This document shows, piece after piece, positions 40,838 to 53,756 of a DNA stretch of 64,000 bases. Below the pieces are notes generated by a model. That model searched no databases. It saw nothing but the letters and a program-made list of their open reading frames with translations, and was not told the origin of the DNA. How positions within the stretch are numbered: the first letter of the stretch is position 1; each line of letters starts with the position of its first letter. This DNA is from Neodiprion pinetum (Eukaryota; Arthropoda; Insecta; Hymenoptera; Diprionidae). The position numbers were made by a program, and so were the translations under genes. The DNA is taken from NCBI RefSeq assembly GCF_021155775.2, contig NC_060232.1, positions 26,109,922 through 26,173,921 on the forward strand. The letters are read 5' to 3'.

Positions 40838-42570
40838 TAATACTGTTTGAAGCTTACGATCTCCGGCAGATCCATGAACGCAATAAGGTATTTAGCATAT
40901 TATGAGCGTCAGAGGACGCGCCGCGCTGCAGGGAAAGCTTATTATTAAATTTGGCTCTAATGAAAAGTTAACCGGGGGTTGTGGGGTGAAAAGGTGTCTA
41001 ACGAAGGGCCAACCTAACCCAACGCGCCGAGACCAACCTAAGTTCACTTGTCCGAAACCCTACAGACCGCTCGTAAAAGTTTAATTTAATTTGTCAATAC
41101 GCGCGGCGAACGGAGGCAACCGGCGAAACGGGAAAGAAAATAACAAGGACTTCGACCAAACGATACCGCTTTCGAGGCTCCGGACGAGGGGTTGAAAACG
41201 TCGGTACGAATGCAAAACGGTACTTGTCCGAAACTTTGAGTTATCGCGGTCTGACCAAAGGCGAAAATCAATCATATGTCAGAGGACGCGACCAACCTCC
41301 AGCAATCGCCGTATCGAACGAATTACTCAAGCTTCTTTCGACGTCCGACTCGCCACTCGAAGTGGTATTCGCGAGCTCCGAAGGTGGCGTGAAAATCGAT
41401 GACGAACGTCCGATCATCCCTCAGATTCGAACGATCCTATCCCGCGTGCAGTGCAGCGTCGGAAGCTGAAGTTGGTGGGGCGTCGATATGAGACGGGGTA
41501 ATGCGAGAATGGGTACATTTTCATACTACGAAGCTGCGAGCGCAGAAAGGCGTCGTTATCGGGATCCCCGGGAGTCCCTTTCTCCCCCCCATTCGCCCAA
41601 TTGTTAATAACGCCTCACCCTTATTGGGAAAGATATCGCTACACGCATTACCATGTGAATATAGTTACCTACTTCTGAGGGGGTGAGGCTTTTGCGCAAC
41701 GCGGAGGGGACTGCGAACGTAGACACATCATCCTAGGAGGGACGACGTAACGTCGAACCCCTTATCAGTTATCTTTGGAGGGATAACGATAAGGGTCTAT
41801 TCCAGTTATCCAGTTAGCGCCTATTGTTAGATAATTTTAGATCGAATCTAGATACCCGATAATTTCCCCTCCCTAGCGATTCAATGACCGGGCACACAAG
41901 GGACAGAACCGGATGACAAATGATTCCTGATAATCTGTTTTTGAATCGTCGTCCTGGTAATACCAGTGTAAAACTTGGCGCTAGTCGATCCCGTCAATTT
42001 TAGGTACGAACCTGATTTACGAGATAAAAGTCACGTTGTTGTCTTAAGTGTCGAATTCATTGCGTAAAAAATACAAGTTTCGACAAACTTTTCTCTCCAA
42101 AGTATTATTTTGATTTTACGAAAGTACTGACAAACTTGAACGTCTGGGTCACTTAAGCTGCGAATCATTGTGCTAATAAAAAGATGTATCGGATGAGATC
42201 TGGAAGCCAGAAAAGACAAGTAAATTATACGTCACGTCTAACCGGATGTCTTTTCGTGTCGCAATTGGAAGATTGCGGTGAGGAGCTGGCTCGAAGTCGA
42301 GGATGAAAGCCAACGGCTGGGGTAAACGATGTGGCGATTTTTTCAGAGGATATACCTGAGTCATAGTTTGATAGATTCGTTCGGGCGTCGGGCATCCAGG
42401 ACCGCCCATCCAAAGAACGCCGTGGACGTCGCTAAGGGTCCAGATTAAACTCCAGGTATAACATGAGACGAGGTACAATATTTATGCCGCACATTGTCTC
42501 GCCGCTGTTGCTGTAAGACAACAACTTCATCCGGCCAAGGTGGAGTTATGATCTGTTCTCTCTCCTGGAC

Positions 42571-42596
42571 CACCATCACCACCACCACCATCACTA
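42571..42596. repeat. CAC/CAT trinucleotide repeat
   Basis: CACCATCACC-type imperfect trinucleotide run. Confidence 0.8.
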
Positions 42597-43312
42597 CTCG
42601 TACCACACCTACCTAGCTCGTATCTTGCGCTGGTCCCTCGTGTGCTAGGCTGCACGTGCATCTCGGACGCATATTTAAGAGCATAAATGCGTGTAGAGAT
42701 ATCAGCTCGGCGAGCACCTTGTATAATACCGGGTGAAACCTGATTCGAGCAGACTTCGGGGATGACCTGTGTTCGGTTTACGTGAACTTATTACTCGCGT
42801 GATGTCGATGAGCATACTTTAAATAAACTGTGATCACGTCTCGCGATTCGATCTATACATGCCGCAGTCTACGGAAGCACGCAATTGTGAAAGAAAATCT
42901 CTGAGACGAAAAAAAGATTCCTTCTTATCGGTTGAACGATTCTAATAGCTCCTTGTTTCAACTATTGAATTCTGTTATAACGGTGGTGATCGCTGCGAGC
43001 CTGTGTTATGGTTATATTACTTAGACAGTTTTCGAAACCGCGATGATACCGAGGAAAATTTCTCCGCGCAACCCGTGCTAAATTTATACGTAATTAACCG
43101 ACTATCGCGCCGTGCGCGCTGCTTCGCCGGTCCTGCTACGTATTATAATGCAGATTATGCAGACGAGCGGCGAGTCTCGATGATTCTAAGGAGTCTGAAC
43201 CGGCTAATTGGTTCGGACGATCTTCAGGCCAGCTGCCATCCTGGCGTGCAAATCGGTTTATAACATCTCTTGAATAACCGCAATTCTTGCCCCATATACG
43301 AACCCTGGACGC

Positions 43313-43325
43313 ATATATATATATA

Positions 43326-43408
<83 letters not shown>

Positions 43409-43410
43409 TT
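43313..43410. repeat. AT microsatellite, about 98 bp
   Basis: Long (AT)n run interrupted by a few TTTAT units. It produces a meaningless Ile/Tyr repeat in one open frame. Confidence 0.95.
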
Positions 43411-46400
43411 CTGCGGCGGCAATAACTAGACACGCTCGATTAACTAAATGGACGATGTTGCTCTTGTGAAATGCCTATAATTTTTCCACTTTCAGTTAAA
43501 CGAGCCAAGTACGTTTCTTACTTCAGAGTATAGATATATTATTTGTAGTCACTGCAGATTTGCACAATGAGCATTAATTGACAGTATAGAATTAATAAAT
43601 TGTCAATCTTAACAAGCGACATGGTTATCAGTCAATTTTTTTCTACTCTCATTGGATTATTGACAAATTGATTTCATCTTTGCATTTGGCAAGAGTCACC
43701 AGAACCACGCAGTTCACTGATGTGGTTACCCATTATAAAAGATATTTTGATTTATAGAATTGATTTTGACGAAACTTTGGCCGACGGGTGATTCAATTTC
43801 TCGGCGGTTTCTATCGAGCCAATTATACTCACGAAACGTGAAAGAGGAACGGTCACAGATTCAGACGTCGTTGGTTGTGTATAACGCGAGCAAGTCTTTG
43901 CCGAGATTAAACTCCTCAATTACTCAAACAATGGTTGAGACATAACAGAAATCCCAGCGCGATATCAATTCCTATTACACTGTTAAACAATGTTTCCTGA
44001 CTTATGCGTCTCATTGTATCATAACGGCAAGATCTTCATTGTTCCGGGTGAGTTTCTTGGGCAAACCAAAGACGCCTCGCTCGAAGCTCCAGCGAGTATT
44101 TGGTACAGTCAGAGTCAATTTGGTACAGCCGTCTCGAGTATCAGCGGTGAACTTAGGCGGAGTTGAATTTAGCCAAAGGAGATTAGCCGCCATTTTGTGT
44201 CCCCGGAGGGATAAAAACAAGATGGCGGTGGCAGCGTGGTGGAAGCTCTCGGGGCAATTAAATGCTATAATAGCGTTAATTATTATAGTACAACGGGGGT
44301 GGCAAAACTGTTGTCCACCATTAGCGGCTCGAAAGAGGCGGAAACGAAAGTGGCAAAATTTCGTTAACGGCATTTCTCCGTTTTTTACACCACGACAAGT
44401 GACGCGGGGTTTCAATTGAGGGTCTCGAAGATGTCCAAAGATCAGTCGGCCTGCTTTTATTCACGCCCCCGTATTTTTCGAGGACAAAACTTTCCCCGTC
44501 AAGCAGAAGCAATTTCGGTCTGGGTTTAATTACACCCACCCCAAGGGACAATCAGATATAACCACCCCAACACACTCGCCCCAGCTCGCATCGTTTGGCA
44601 CACAGGCGTCGTACTTTCGCACACACGCTTGACGTTGCCATGTTCATTTTCCCCGATCGAGCTGCACACGCGCGCTTCTCTGCACCCTCGCAGCGGGGGA
44701 AAATTCACTACGGGGGTAGAAAATGGCGCGAAAAACATTAGTCGGATAAACAGCGGCAGGATGTGTCCTGCGCTGAAAATTACTCCGCATATTTTCAAAC
44801 CGAAATTCCCCTCACGCACAGCGTCTACGAGTCGGGGTCAATTGATCACGCGTAGAAGATAGCGATTTTTGTAATTTGAAGCAAACACGCCATCGAACAA
44901 TTATTATTATCATGCCGACCGAGCTTACGAGGATTCGTTGTAACGTCAAGTTACAACTTGTAATACGGCAACGCGGAATGAAGGAGAACCCTCGGCACAA
45001 AGGTACTTCAGTCTCCCAAGAGGCCTTGACTACCTTATGGACCTCTTAACCCGCAGAACTCAACGGAATGCTTTCACTTTTCTACAACATATTCTTTTGC
45101 GAGTAGACTTCGGTGTGGTAAAATCATGCAGTCTTACAATTAGCTGCAGTTTGAATCAGTAGAAATGAAATCGGCGTCGAGTCGACGAATGACTGCGAAT
45201 AAAACGAAAATAATAATTCAACGTCTGGTTCACTCAAATATGTCATAAAAATAGCGGTGGAACAATTTCCCGGTTCAAGCAGGAAGAAATATCTTTCTAC
45301 CTTGTAAGAGCGAACCGAAAACTAAGATCGCCGAAAGATATCGAGTTAGATATGTATAAGAGGCTGTACTACCGTATAAGCTGTGAGGTGTGTGTTCAAT
45401 TTTTGAGGAGCTCGTTCAATCGGCATTGTGAAATTCTCATTGTAAGACTTATTCTTCATCCTCCCCTCTTCACGGGACACGCACATCAGCGTGTATAGTG
45501 AATTCGTTGAGAAGTTTCCCCGTGAATTGAAAATGCGACAGAGCGCCGGGAGTTAATATCTTCATAGAAGCCTGCACCCGCATGGCTTGAGAGTTCTTCC
45601 GAGTCAATTCTTCGAAATAAAAATGTCCCCTTTTTCCCCCCGCAGTTTAGTTTTCAGCCCAGAAAGCAACGCGTCGCCGCATTATGACTCTCAATTGAAG
45701 TGAATTCCCCGCCGGTCAGGTTGCCCTTTCAAAGAAGTCAAAATCCTGAATAGGACCAATAACAAAGATCGGACAATGCGAGTCTTCGACTAGCTCTTGA
45801 GTCTCAGGGACTCCCACTGTATCATGTCTCTTTTTTTCCATTATTCCCCTCAAGAGGGGGTTTTCAAAATCTCGAACCGTCCAAAGAATGGGACACGGGA
45901 ACGAAACCTGCCGTTTTACGAGCAAATATCTTGTCCAGCGGCTGTTTCCCGACGTGATTCAAGTTCGCCACGTCTGTGGAACGATGCGTTTTCACACGTG
46001 AAATCGTCATCATTCGATTTAAGGACTGACCAAAGTTCAGTAAACCGTGAAATAAGCAAACCATACTCATATTTTGGAACTATCTCAGCTTCTTCCAAGT
46101 CGCCTTGGACTTGTACCAGAGATTTTGCGTTCAATGTTTCATCGCGTCCACCTCACTGACCTCAACCTCGCGATTCTCAACTCTCTTCGAAATCTGGTCC
46201 ACCTGCAGCATCCACGCGCGTACCTGGCGCCGTAGCCAAGTGTCGATAACATAATTGAGCAGACTTTTTATCGCATCAAACCGCACACCTTCGGCCACTC
46301 AGAACTCGTATACAATAACGATAAATTGAGGATACGGCGAGGCGAGGCAAACGCCGGAGGGCATGGCCGACCACCTACGGCTCCCGACACAGGCCCGTAC

Positions 46401-48114
46401 TTTGAGTCCACTTAGCACAACACAAACAACAATTTAGCAAATGCTCTTATCGCGAAATAAATTCTTCGGGAATAATACGGGATTGCAGCTGCAGGGAGGC
46501 AGGGACGAGAAGCATTAAGATTCCCCGTCGATACCGGATAAATTCTCACCCGTTACTCGTGTGCGTGAGGTAAGGTGTTCACGTTCCTGTAAGCATGTAA
46601 ATATTCCCAGGTTGCAGGGATAGAGAAAACATTGACGAATATCCCGTTGACGGGAGATCGGATATTTATCGCTTCCGCGACTAATTTCAATTAAAAATTA
46701 AACCTGCACCCTGCAACGTTGATTAACGCGTAATAATATCGTGTATTAATAATAATTATTCACGTGCGGCACCCGGAGAGGAAACGCTGCTGTTCAAAAG
46801 CGGAGCCGTTAAGCTATCGAGACACAAATCACGTTTATAATTTTACCCACATGCCCAGAAAGGCATCGTGATATTAATCTCGAGATTCGTTCGAAGCGAT
46901 AATTGAATAAAAATTCCTCCGCAAACAAATATGTGTCTATACGTCGTATTTAATACAGCAGGTATATCCTCGCGGAGTGACCGTCGTAAATTCGAATTCC
47001 TAAAATGTCGGGGTGAAGTTGGTGGTTTTCAAAAAAATAGGCACGAAATCGAACAATTAATAAACACGCACGATACGTGGAGGAAGAATACAACAACAAG
47101 GCGCTAACAACGCTTATTAACTGCGGGACGACTCCTGGGAGTTATATCGCATCGAGCATAGTTAATCGATAAGTCAGTCTTACGGCAGTCAAGGTGGACG
47201 GCGTCGTCGACTGCAGGTCGAATCGTTAGCGGACGGTAAAATTGTACGTTTGAATGGGTCATTTTACTGCGTTGAACCGATTACAATTCCCTCGAATATG
47301 CAGCAGCTAGTCCGCGATTCGCGATTCAAGCACAGATTGCGAACGACTTAAGCGCTGCGCTTTCGTTTTCGGTTGAAAATAAAAAATGAAAGTTGACTAC
47401 CAACGAAGCCACCGTTCCTTTCGCGTTGCGTAGGTACATATTTTTCACTCAATGTATTTAAAGCAAATTCACGCGGTTTAAACTAATATTATACGTACCT
47501 ATTATAGCCGAGCACCTCGACGTGTACACGACGCAATGTACGCGATCAGCACTGCCACAAAGTCAACAGTCGAAGCTAATTATTCGTAGATTACCATCTC
47601 GTCTTTCCACATATTCCGACCCTGCTGCGCTCGCTGGCACATTCAAAGTTAGCCGGACGCTCGCTTAGCGCGCGGCAATCGACGCGATATTTGCACGTGT
47701 TCGAGCCACGCTTGTGCATGTGCAAAACGCTGCGAATGTCTGCTGCATACTTTGCTGCACGCCACTGAAACGCAGTTATAAGGTGTGCGCGAGAGCTTGC
47801 GGAACAAAGGCAGAGTGGCTCGTTATTGCGGGTGGTAATACGAAGCTCGAAATATTGAGAATATGAAATCTCTGGTATAAACTGCAGAATTCGCATTATG
47901 AAATTGTCGGCTAATCCACAGGTCGTAAACAATCGTTGGAGACAAAAGCCCCTCGCGCGTAATCTGCTACTTTCGCGCAAAGGATATTACACTTAATTCT
48001 AGGCTATATAAGGTGTTAAATCGAGTCGGCTTCGTTTAATGAAAAAATAGTCTAGTTATACGAGGCAATTTGCTTCGGCAATTTTTCAAAAAGTTTTATT
48101 GGACGGTTGACCTA

Positions 48115-48133
48115 TTTTTTTTTTTTTTTTTTT
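48115..48133. repeat. Run of 19 T bases
   Basis: Homopolymer followed by GCAG. On the plus strand this looks like a splice acceptor, but I see no exon behind it. Confidence 0.9.
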
Positions 48134-49003
48134 GCAGCGCAATGGTCACGTGATCGAGAGACTGAATCGAGAGAACGGAATTCGCGGTTTTTCGTGTCAC
48201 AATTTATTCACGTAACGTCTTAATTTTTAATCGCTATTAGTCTCGTGTCCGCGAATATGCCCGGAAGTCACGAGTGGCGTAGTTTTTAGTGTTCCTTAGT
48301 TACTTTGTGTAGGCAGGTCCGATCTCTGAATGCGTAGGTTTGCGTGACGGAAGGCAAAGAGGGACGAGATAAATTTTCTTCTTCGCCTCCGTCAACCGAA
48401 CGAAGTACGCACGTATACGTACACACGTAACGCAATCGGCGTGTAATACGTACGCAAGTATAATAAACATAAACAAATTCCGATCTCTGTTTTACAACCC
48501 TAATCAAGCTGCCAGATATTCCCCCGCAACTATTTGTCCGATGAAATTGTCGAATAATATTATACAGTCTGAAATTTATAAGAGAACTATTAAAACCGTT
48601 TGACTAACAAGACGGTATAATTAGGAGGCGAATGACTACGGTAGCGGCCAATTACGCACGATTAAAATTCACTGAGACATTAAAACGCGCGAGTTTTCGT
48701 AGGAAGAAGAAATTTCGTATAAGTGTATATTTATGGTTCATAGTTTCCTGATATCTCTCCGGGCATCGCTAATTAGCCGAGGATGGTCTTTCGGCAAACA
48801 GTGCTGGCTACTGTCTTAAGAACTCGTAATCAAGATGGTGGGACCAACCGCCCGCGGCCGTCGATTCCGAAACTAATTGCTCCGGCTAATTTATTCTCTG
48901 GCATCGAACAGTGCCAGCTATTCTTGCGTACCCGGTAATCCTTGTCTCGAATCTTTTTGAGTACAGGAAACCGCGATAGCCGCGTACGGTGCATAAAATA
49001 CGC

Positions 49004-49012
<9 letters not shown>

Positions 49013-49040
<28 letters not shown>
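49013..49040. repeat. GA microsatellite
   Basis: (GA)14, about 130 bp beyond the predicted end of the msh transcript. Confidence 0.9.
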
Positions 49041-49149
49041 CAAAAGGCTGGAGGAAAGGAGAATAATAAAACCGCAAGTTGGAAGAGAAAGAGAAGATAA
49101 AGAGAGAGAGCAACGGATATTACGGGAAAAACGTGTAACGCCGGATGTG

Positions 49150-50021
49150 AATTTCAGATAATACGTTTTATTAAATAGTATTTCCTTTCTCTATTAATCC
49201 GCTATAATATATATATAACAGTCACTCTGTACATTTATACAAAGAAAAAAAAGAATTAAAAAAAAAACAGAATTCAAGTAAAGAGAAGCAAAATTAAACT
49301 ATATTTCTTTCATACGTGTTTCGTTTGTGTGTATAATACATAATATTGTGTATACCATAATATGTACAAGAGAAAATAATTTGGCACCAATTTATGTACA
49401 ATTTTAGTCTCGTTATATAACGTATATCATAATTGTACTCGCGTACTGACGTATACATGCGTAAGACTGAAACTATCTATATTTACAACGATTACTATCA
49501 TTAAATAAGTCTTGATTTACACTTTTTACAAGGTTGAACCCAACCCGTTGGACTTTCTGCTAGATCTCGCGCCCCGAATCGTATATAATCCGGTCGTTCT
49601 CTAGGGCCGCAAACAATCTCTCGTTAATCGGAGACACAAAGTTGTTTCAGTATCGGTAGCTTCGATTGTGCCGGAAAGATTAAGGTGAGGCTGATCTTCG
49701 TCGGTTGTAATTCCTTGGCTTGCTTCTTACACATAACTGCGCCTGCCGTACATAGCCGTGAACGTAGATTTTCTAACGCGGATCCACCCGAGGATCAGGA
49801 TCGCGTAACGAGGTAATTCATCCAAGAAGTTCAACCCCAGAGACGGGAGAAAATATTTTAAAAGAGAAAGCGGAGAGTTCCTCTAAACTCCGTCCTGCAG
49901 AACTCCGGCGTTTATCCCGACCGCCTTACTGCGATATCAGCAGTGAAAAAGCGAAGGAAAAACGGAAGGACATTTTGGTCCTGAAATTGTACCGCGCGGG
50001 GCGACGTCACTGCTGCAGGAT
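49150..50021 (-). other. msh: Predicted msh 3' UTR
   Basis: Non-coding sequence of about 870 nt from the stop codon to just beyond the first AATAAA I could find downstream. It becomes AT-rich towards its end, as 3' UTRs often do. The end point is approximate. Confidence 0.5.
49167..49172 (-). terminator. msh: Candidate poly(A) signal of msh
   Basis: AATAAA on the minus strand, about 850 nt after the stop codon and followed by a T-rich stretch near 49130-49120 that could serve as the downstream element. I found no earlier perfect AATAAA after the stop. Confidence 0.5.
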
Positions 50022-50273
50022 TCATTCCCTGTGCTGATGCTGGGACATCGAATGGTGTGGCGGCGGTACCTGGTGCATACCGTGGTGCGGAGGACCGCAC
50101 AAAGATGGCGGTAGCATTCCCACAGGAAAGAGACTCCCGGGTGGCAGAAGGCCAGGGTGACCACCGTAGAGGGCACTGTGGTGTTGCCTCACAGCCGACA
50201 TCCGGAGCTTCTCTATCTCGGCTTCCTGGAGGCGCTTCGCCTTGGCGCGCCGGTTTTGGAACCAGATCTTGAC
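50022..50273 (-). CDS. msh: msh coding exon 3 (recognition helix and C-terminus)
   Basis: Begins after the acceptor GTTGCAG (AG at 50275-50274) with GTC AAG ATC TGG and encodes residues 332-414, ending at TGA 50024-50022. It opens with VKIWFQNRRAKAKRLQ, the last 16 homeodomain residues. The block EAEIEKLRMSA that follows is typical of Msx proteins. The remaining tail is rich in Pro, His, Gly and Met, without a further domain I recognise. Confidence 0.95.
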   Translation of the reverse strand, partial: VKIWFQNRRAKAKRLQEAEIEKLRMSAVRQHHSALYGGHPGLLPPGSLFPVGMLPPSLCGPPHHGMHQVPPPHHSMSQHQHRE

Positions 50274-53200
50274 CTGCAACGAACCGGGAGATTTCTGGGG
50301 TTAGACGAGGGGCTGACCTTGAGGGGTGATAAAAGATCTCACCTCCGACGGTGAGAGGGGCCTTTAATCTCGGCCGAGGCGTAATTCGGAGTACGCCTAG
50401 ATAGGGATCGTCATCCTTACCTGGGTCTCGGTGAGGTGAAGAGACGAGGAGAACTCTGCCCTCTCGGCGATGCTGAGGTACTGCTTCTCCCGAAACTTCT
50501 TCTCCAAGGAGAGTAGCTGCTGCGTTGTGAAAGGCGTGCGAGGCTTTCTGTTAGGCTTGTGTTTTCTCAGGTTGCACTTGATCTTAGCCGGCTCCCCGTT
50601 TTCTGCAACATATGTTACAAGGAATTGTTGTAAAAAAATTAAATAATACGAATCGAAGGGTGCAATGTCGGGAAGCGAAAATATATACCCCTAATAGGTC
50701 CGTTTACCAAACCATATAAAACCGCGCACCGCATCCTGACGAGTTTTTCTTCGCATTGAATAAACAAGAAATCGTTGATACTTTTTATCCCTACCTGCTA
50801 TACGTATATCGTACATAATTCATAATTTTCCGTTCCCCGGAACCGCAGGCCTCGGCCTCCTGCTACCAAACCGATTAACTTTTTAGTAACGAAACCGCAA
50901 ATTCCGCCCGAAGTCTCGGTGCGACCGGCGATGATCGACTCGCGACGGCGTGTAAACGGTTCTTATCGTATCCTACGCTGCATCGAGTCTGTAGATCCTT
51001 CGTCGCAAAGAACTCGATCCGCCTCCAATACAGATAGGTAATGGGCTCGGAACGGATTAGCGTGGGTCAACTCGGTCGCTGTACCGTCCCGTTGAAACGC
51101 GTACAATTTATTATATCATAGGTAGTTTATTGTTGCTTTGTACGAAGGCGATGTCGGTGTGCGGGGCACGGCACTTAGTACTAAATTACACGGCACGGGC
51201 ACGCTCTGTAAGAGTGCAGCGACTGCACTAACGGCAGCTGTAATGTGATTCAGCGTTGCCGTTCATCGAGCGGCGTGGCACGAGACCGTAATTCTGTTTC
51301 TCCTCTCGTGTTTTAAGCTCCGCCGATTCCGCGGCTGCTATCGCGGCGAAATCAGCTAATTATTTTCAATACATTCCCAGATTGGAGAGATTAAAAGCCC
51401 CGCGAACGTTTTTGGTCAAAGAAATTCCAAATACTTGGGACTAATTGGACCCTTAGCGTGCAGCCTCCGGAACGATACAAAGACCGGTGGCTATATCCGT
51501 TGTTATAGCGCGCGAGTCGAGGTGAAATTTGAAATTCAGAAAGGCGATCTCGTCGTTTGTTTGTTCGCCGATTCGGCCGCAGAGCCTTCTTCGGGTTTCG
51601 CCTACAAATCTGTCAATTGTTTCCGACAAATCCAGTTGGGCTGCGCCGCAAATCACGTTCCTGATCTCTTAGGCATTCCTCTCCATCGGCCGTAGCTTCC
51701 GAGCATCGGGATTGTTTTGAATTGCAATTTCTTACCGCGTGTATGGAATTTCATTCGCCACCCCAACCGTTCGGCAGCTGTTTTCGGGGTGGCGCAGGTT
51801 GGCGCGGTGAAAAAACTGGACGAAATTGAGGTGAAACGAAAACGAGAATAATAAGGATGAAAATAAGAAGAGAAGGAACCGAGGAACCAAACAAAAACAG
51901 GGGAAGTAAAGGGAAAAATAAGACGAAGGTGTAAAAGTTTGAAGGACTTACGTGTTAGGGCTCTTGCGCCAAGAGGCCGTATTTCAGAGTTATGTGTCTC
52001 GCCCGCCCCCCCATTTCGGCCTCCCCCCGTAGCCGCGTAGAACCATGAAAATATCGTCGAGGAATAAAACCGAAATATTATGGTATATCCTCCACCCATT
52101 TAGTCCTCGCCTCGCCGCGTTCGCCGCGTACCAAATGAAGAAATTAAACAGACTATTAAATCATTTAACGTTTCGTTACGTAAAATTCGTTGAGTTCCAA
52201 ACTGCCGTCGGAAACCCGTCATTAGCTCTCGCTACCCGACCATTAGGTAATAACGCAAATCAATTTCCTCTCTTCTCGTTTTCTACACATACGTATAATA
52301 TGCGTATACCTAGACTTTTCGGTTTCGGTCGCCGTCGTGAGATTTCCTTCGGATCGTGGCATCCATTGTTTCGAGCCTGTTAAATACATCTCTATTTTAA
52401 TAAACATTGAGCGACCTGCGATCGTCCACGTGTTTCTTTTTTCCGCACGAAGCGAGAGCTTTCATAATTGGGTGCTTTTATCTGAATCGTAAACAGCTTT
52501 TTTGTTTTCGTCCTTATCTCATCATTCCTCTTCACCTCCCTGCGCAGAGTTTTGTCGACAAATTAATTACAGCCTCTCTTGTATCGAGGAGCTCGAAGCG
52601 TAACCCGTTAATCGCCAATGTCTTATCTCTCACCCACCTCGCCCGGGTCGAACCAAATGGAAACACGATCAAAACCGACGTAAGCTTAAAGACACAACAA
52701 CTCTTCGACGACATCTGGCCACTTTTCTGTCATTAAAATCCAGCGACTAACAAGAAGCTGAAGCTACTCGGCTGCCGCGGTCTAACCTAAAAGCGCCTAA
52801 CAATATTTCTTCCCGTCGGTCGCAGACGTGTCGTTTCGAGCGTAAGCTTTGCTCGCGTCGATCAGCGACCACGCTTCAAATGAAAACCCCACCAACTCCA
52901 CAGGTCAACGAACTATCAACGATCAAGATGGAGCTTTAAGCTTACCGTTCAATGGAGCATGGTGAGAAAAGTGAGCCGGAAAGAAGCTCGCGGCCGCAGC
53001 GGCGGATTGGTGGCCGCCCCAAACGGCGGAATGAAGGCTCGGCGGCATGCCGGAAATTGCTCCGAGCGACGGAAACCCGCCAAGATAGGCGGGGGTGGGT
53101 CTGACCGGGGTCGGACTCGACGCCTGCTGGAGTTCCTCGACGTCCACGAGGCTGCCCTCGTCCTCGTCCTCCATGTCAAGCTCGGCATCGCCCTCCGAAC

Positions 53201-53756
53201 ACGGGGAGCTTCCGCAGGGCGAACTCTCGACGTAGCTGTCGGTGATTCTGAGGTCCGCCGGGTGCTTCGGCGACATTGAATTCCCGATTTCGGGGGTGCG
53301 CTGGTCGCTGCTGGAGAACGCCGGCGATCCGGAGAGCCGGAAGTCGACACCGTGCCGACCCGGTGACCCGGACAGCTCCTGAGCTTCGGGAAACTTTGAC
53401 GCGGTCCTGAGATCCGAGCCATCCTTCGGCGAGTCCAACCGCATGAAGAGCGTCATTCTTGGATCTGCGGCCGGGTGCTTTGACAGATTGGTAGGAAGTG
53501 GGGGCGGCGTCCTGAGGAGGTGCTGGTGGACCGGGGAGCACGAGGTGATCGGTGAGGACCTGGGGGAGCCGGAGGACGCGCTGCTCACTCGCGTCGAGTA
53601 GTCCGTGGGCTTTTTGGTGTCGGCGAGTAACGCGGCGACGGAAAAGCTCAGCTGATGAACGGGCCGAGTCGAGGCCTGGGGAGCCTCCGCCCGGTTAGGC
53701 GACCCGGGTGTTGTGGTAGGGGGTGTTCCCGGGGAAGTCATTCTTAGTACAGTCAT
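50022..53756 (-). CDS. msh: Msx-class homeobox transcription factor (muscle segment homeobox), 3 coding exons
   Basis: Joining 53756-52946, 50602-50421 and 50273-50022 gives a 414-aa protein in one continuous frame. Visible parts: an eh1-type Groucho-binding motif FSVAALLAD at 38-46, a hallmark of the Msx family; a Ser/Pro-rich linker; an acidic stretch at about 188-208; an Ala run at 252-256; the Msx extended arm LRKHKP just before the homeodomain; the homeodomain at 288-347; and a short Pro/His-rich tail. The recognition helix has Trp48, Phe49, Gln50, Asn51 and Arg53, and Gln50 predicts binding to TAATTG/TAATTA. Msx proteins are nuclear, mostly repressive DNA-binding factors; in flies msh (Drop) patterns dorsal neuroectoderm and muscle progenitors, so the same role here is inference. 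The start at 53756 has A at -3; Met6 also has a good context. The family call is very secure; the exact N-terminus is less so. Confidence 0.95.
50274..50420 (-). other. msh: msh intron 2 (147 bp, inside the homeobox)
   Basis: GT-AG intron in phase 0 between homeodomain residues 44 (Gln) and 45 (Val). A break at this position is seen in many homeobox classes. Vertebrate Msx genes instead have their intron upstream of the homeodomain. Confidence 0.93.
50421..50602 (-). CDS. msh: msh coding exon 2 (extended arm and homeodomain residues 1-44)
   Basis: This 182-nt exon was missing from simple ORF lists because it has no start codon. The acceptor reads TTGCAG|AAAACG (AG at 50604-50603) and the donor CCCAG|GTAAGG (GT at 50420-50419). 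It completes codon 271 (Glu) and encodes residues 272-331. It holds the conserved block LRKHKPNRKPRTPFTT, and helices 1 and 2 of the homeodomain including the Msx signature YLSIAERAEFSSSL. The phase matches both neighbours exactly, which confirms the splice choice. Confidence 0.95.
50603..52945 (-). other. msh: msh intron 1 (2343 bp)
   Basis: Bounded by GTAAGC and TTGCAG. No coding exon is needed or seen inside it. It contains a TAATTG homeodomain core at 51442-51447 and a CAGCTG E-box near 51234. Both are common short motifs, so any enhancer role is inference. Confidence 0.88.
52946..53756 (-). CDS. msh: msh coding exon 1 (N-terminal repressor region)
   Basis: Encodes residues 1-270 plus the first base of codon 271. 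It carries the eh1 motif at 38-46, Ser/Pro-rich low-complexity sequence, the acidic stretch rich in Glu and Asp at about 188-208, and the Ala run at 252-256. The exon ends at a donor reading G|GTAAGC (GT at 52945-52944). The open frame runs 23 bases past the donor to a stop at 52923, so an unspliced transcript would end without a homeodomain. Several open frames over this exon on both strands are shadows caused by its GC-rich composition. Confidence 0.92.

Larger units (their letters stand above)
36992..49012. other. Intergenic region downstream of msh, no coding gene seen
   Basis: About 12 kb with microsatellites and scattered TAATTA cores (dense at about 46670-46770). Open frames reach about 149 codons without recognisable content. 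Confidence 0.6.

Noticed and set aside
48115..48137. Strong splice-acceptor look-alike (T19 plus GCAG)
   Set aside because: The sequence after it has no convincing exon, and the T run is an ordinary homopolymer.
52949..53541. Open frames of 157 and 121 codons overlapping msh exon 1 in other frames
   Set aside because: They are Arg/Ser/Pro-rich shadows of the GC-rich real exon; only the msh frame has the eh1 motif and joins the homeobox in phase.
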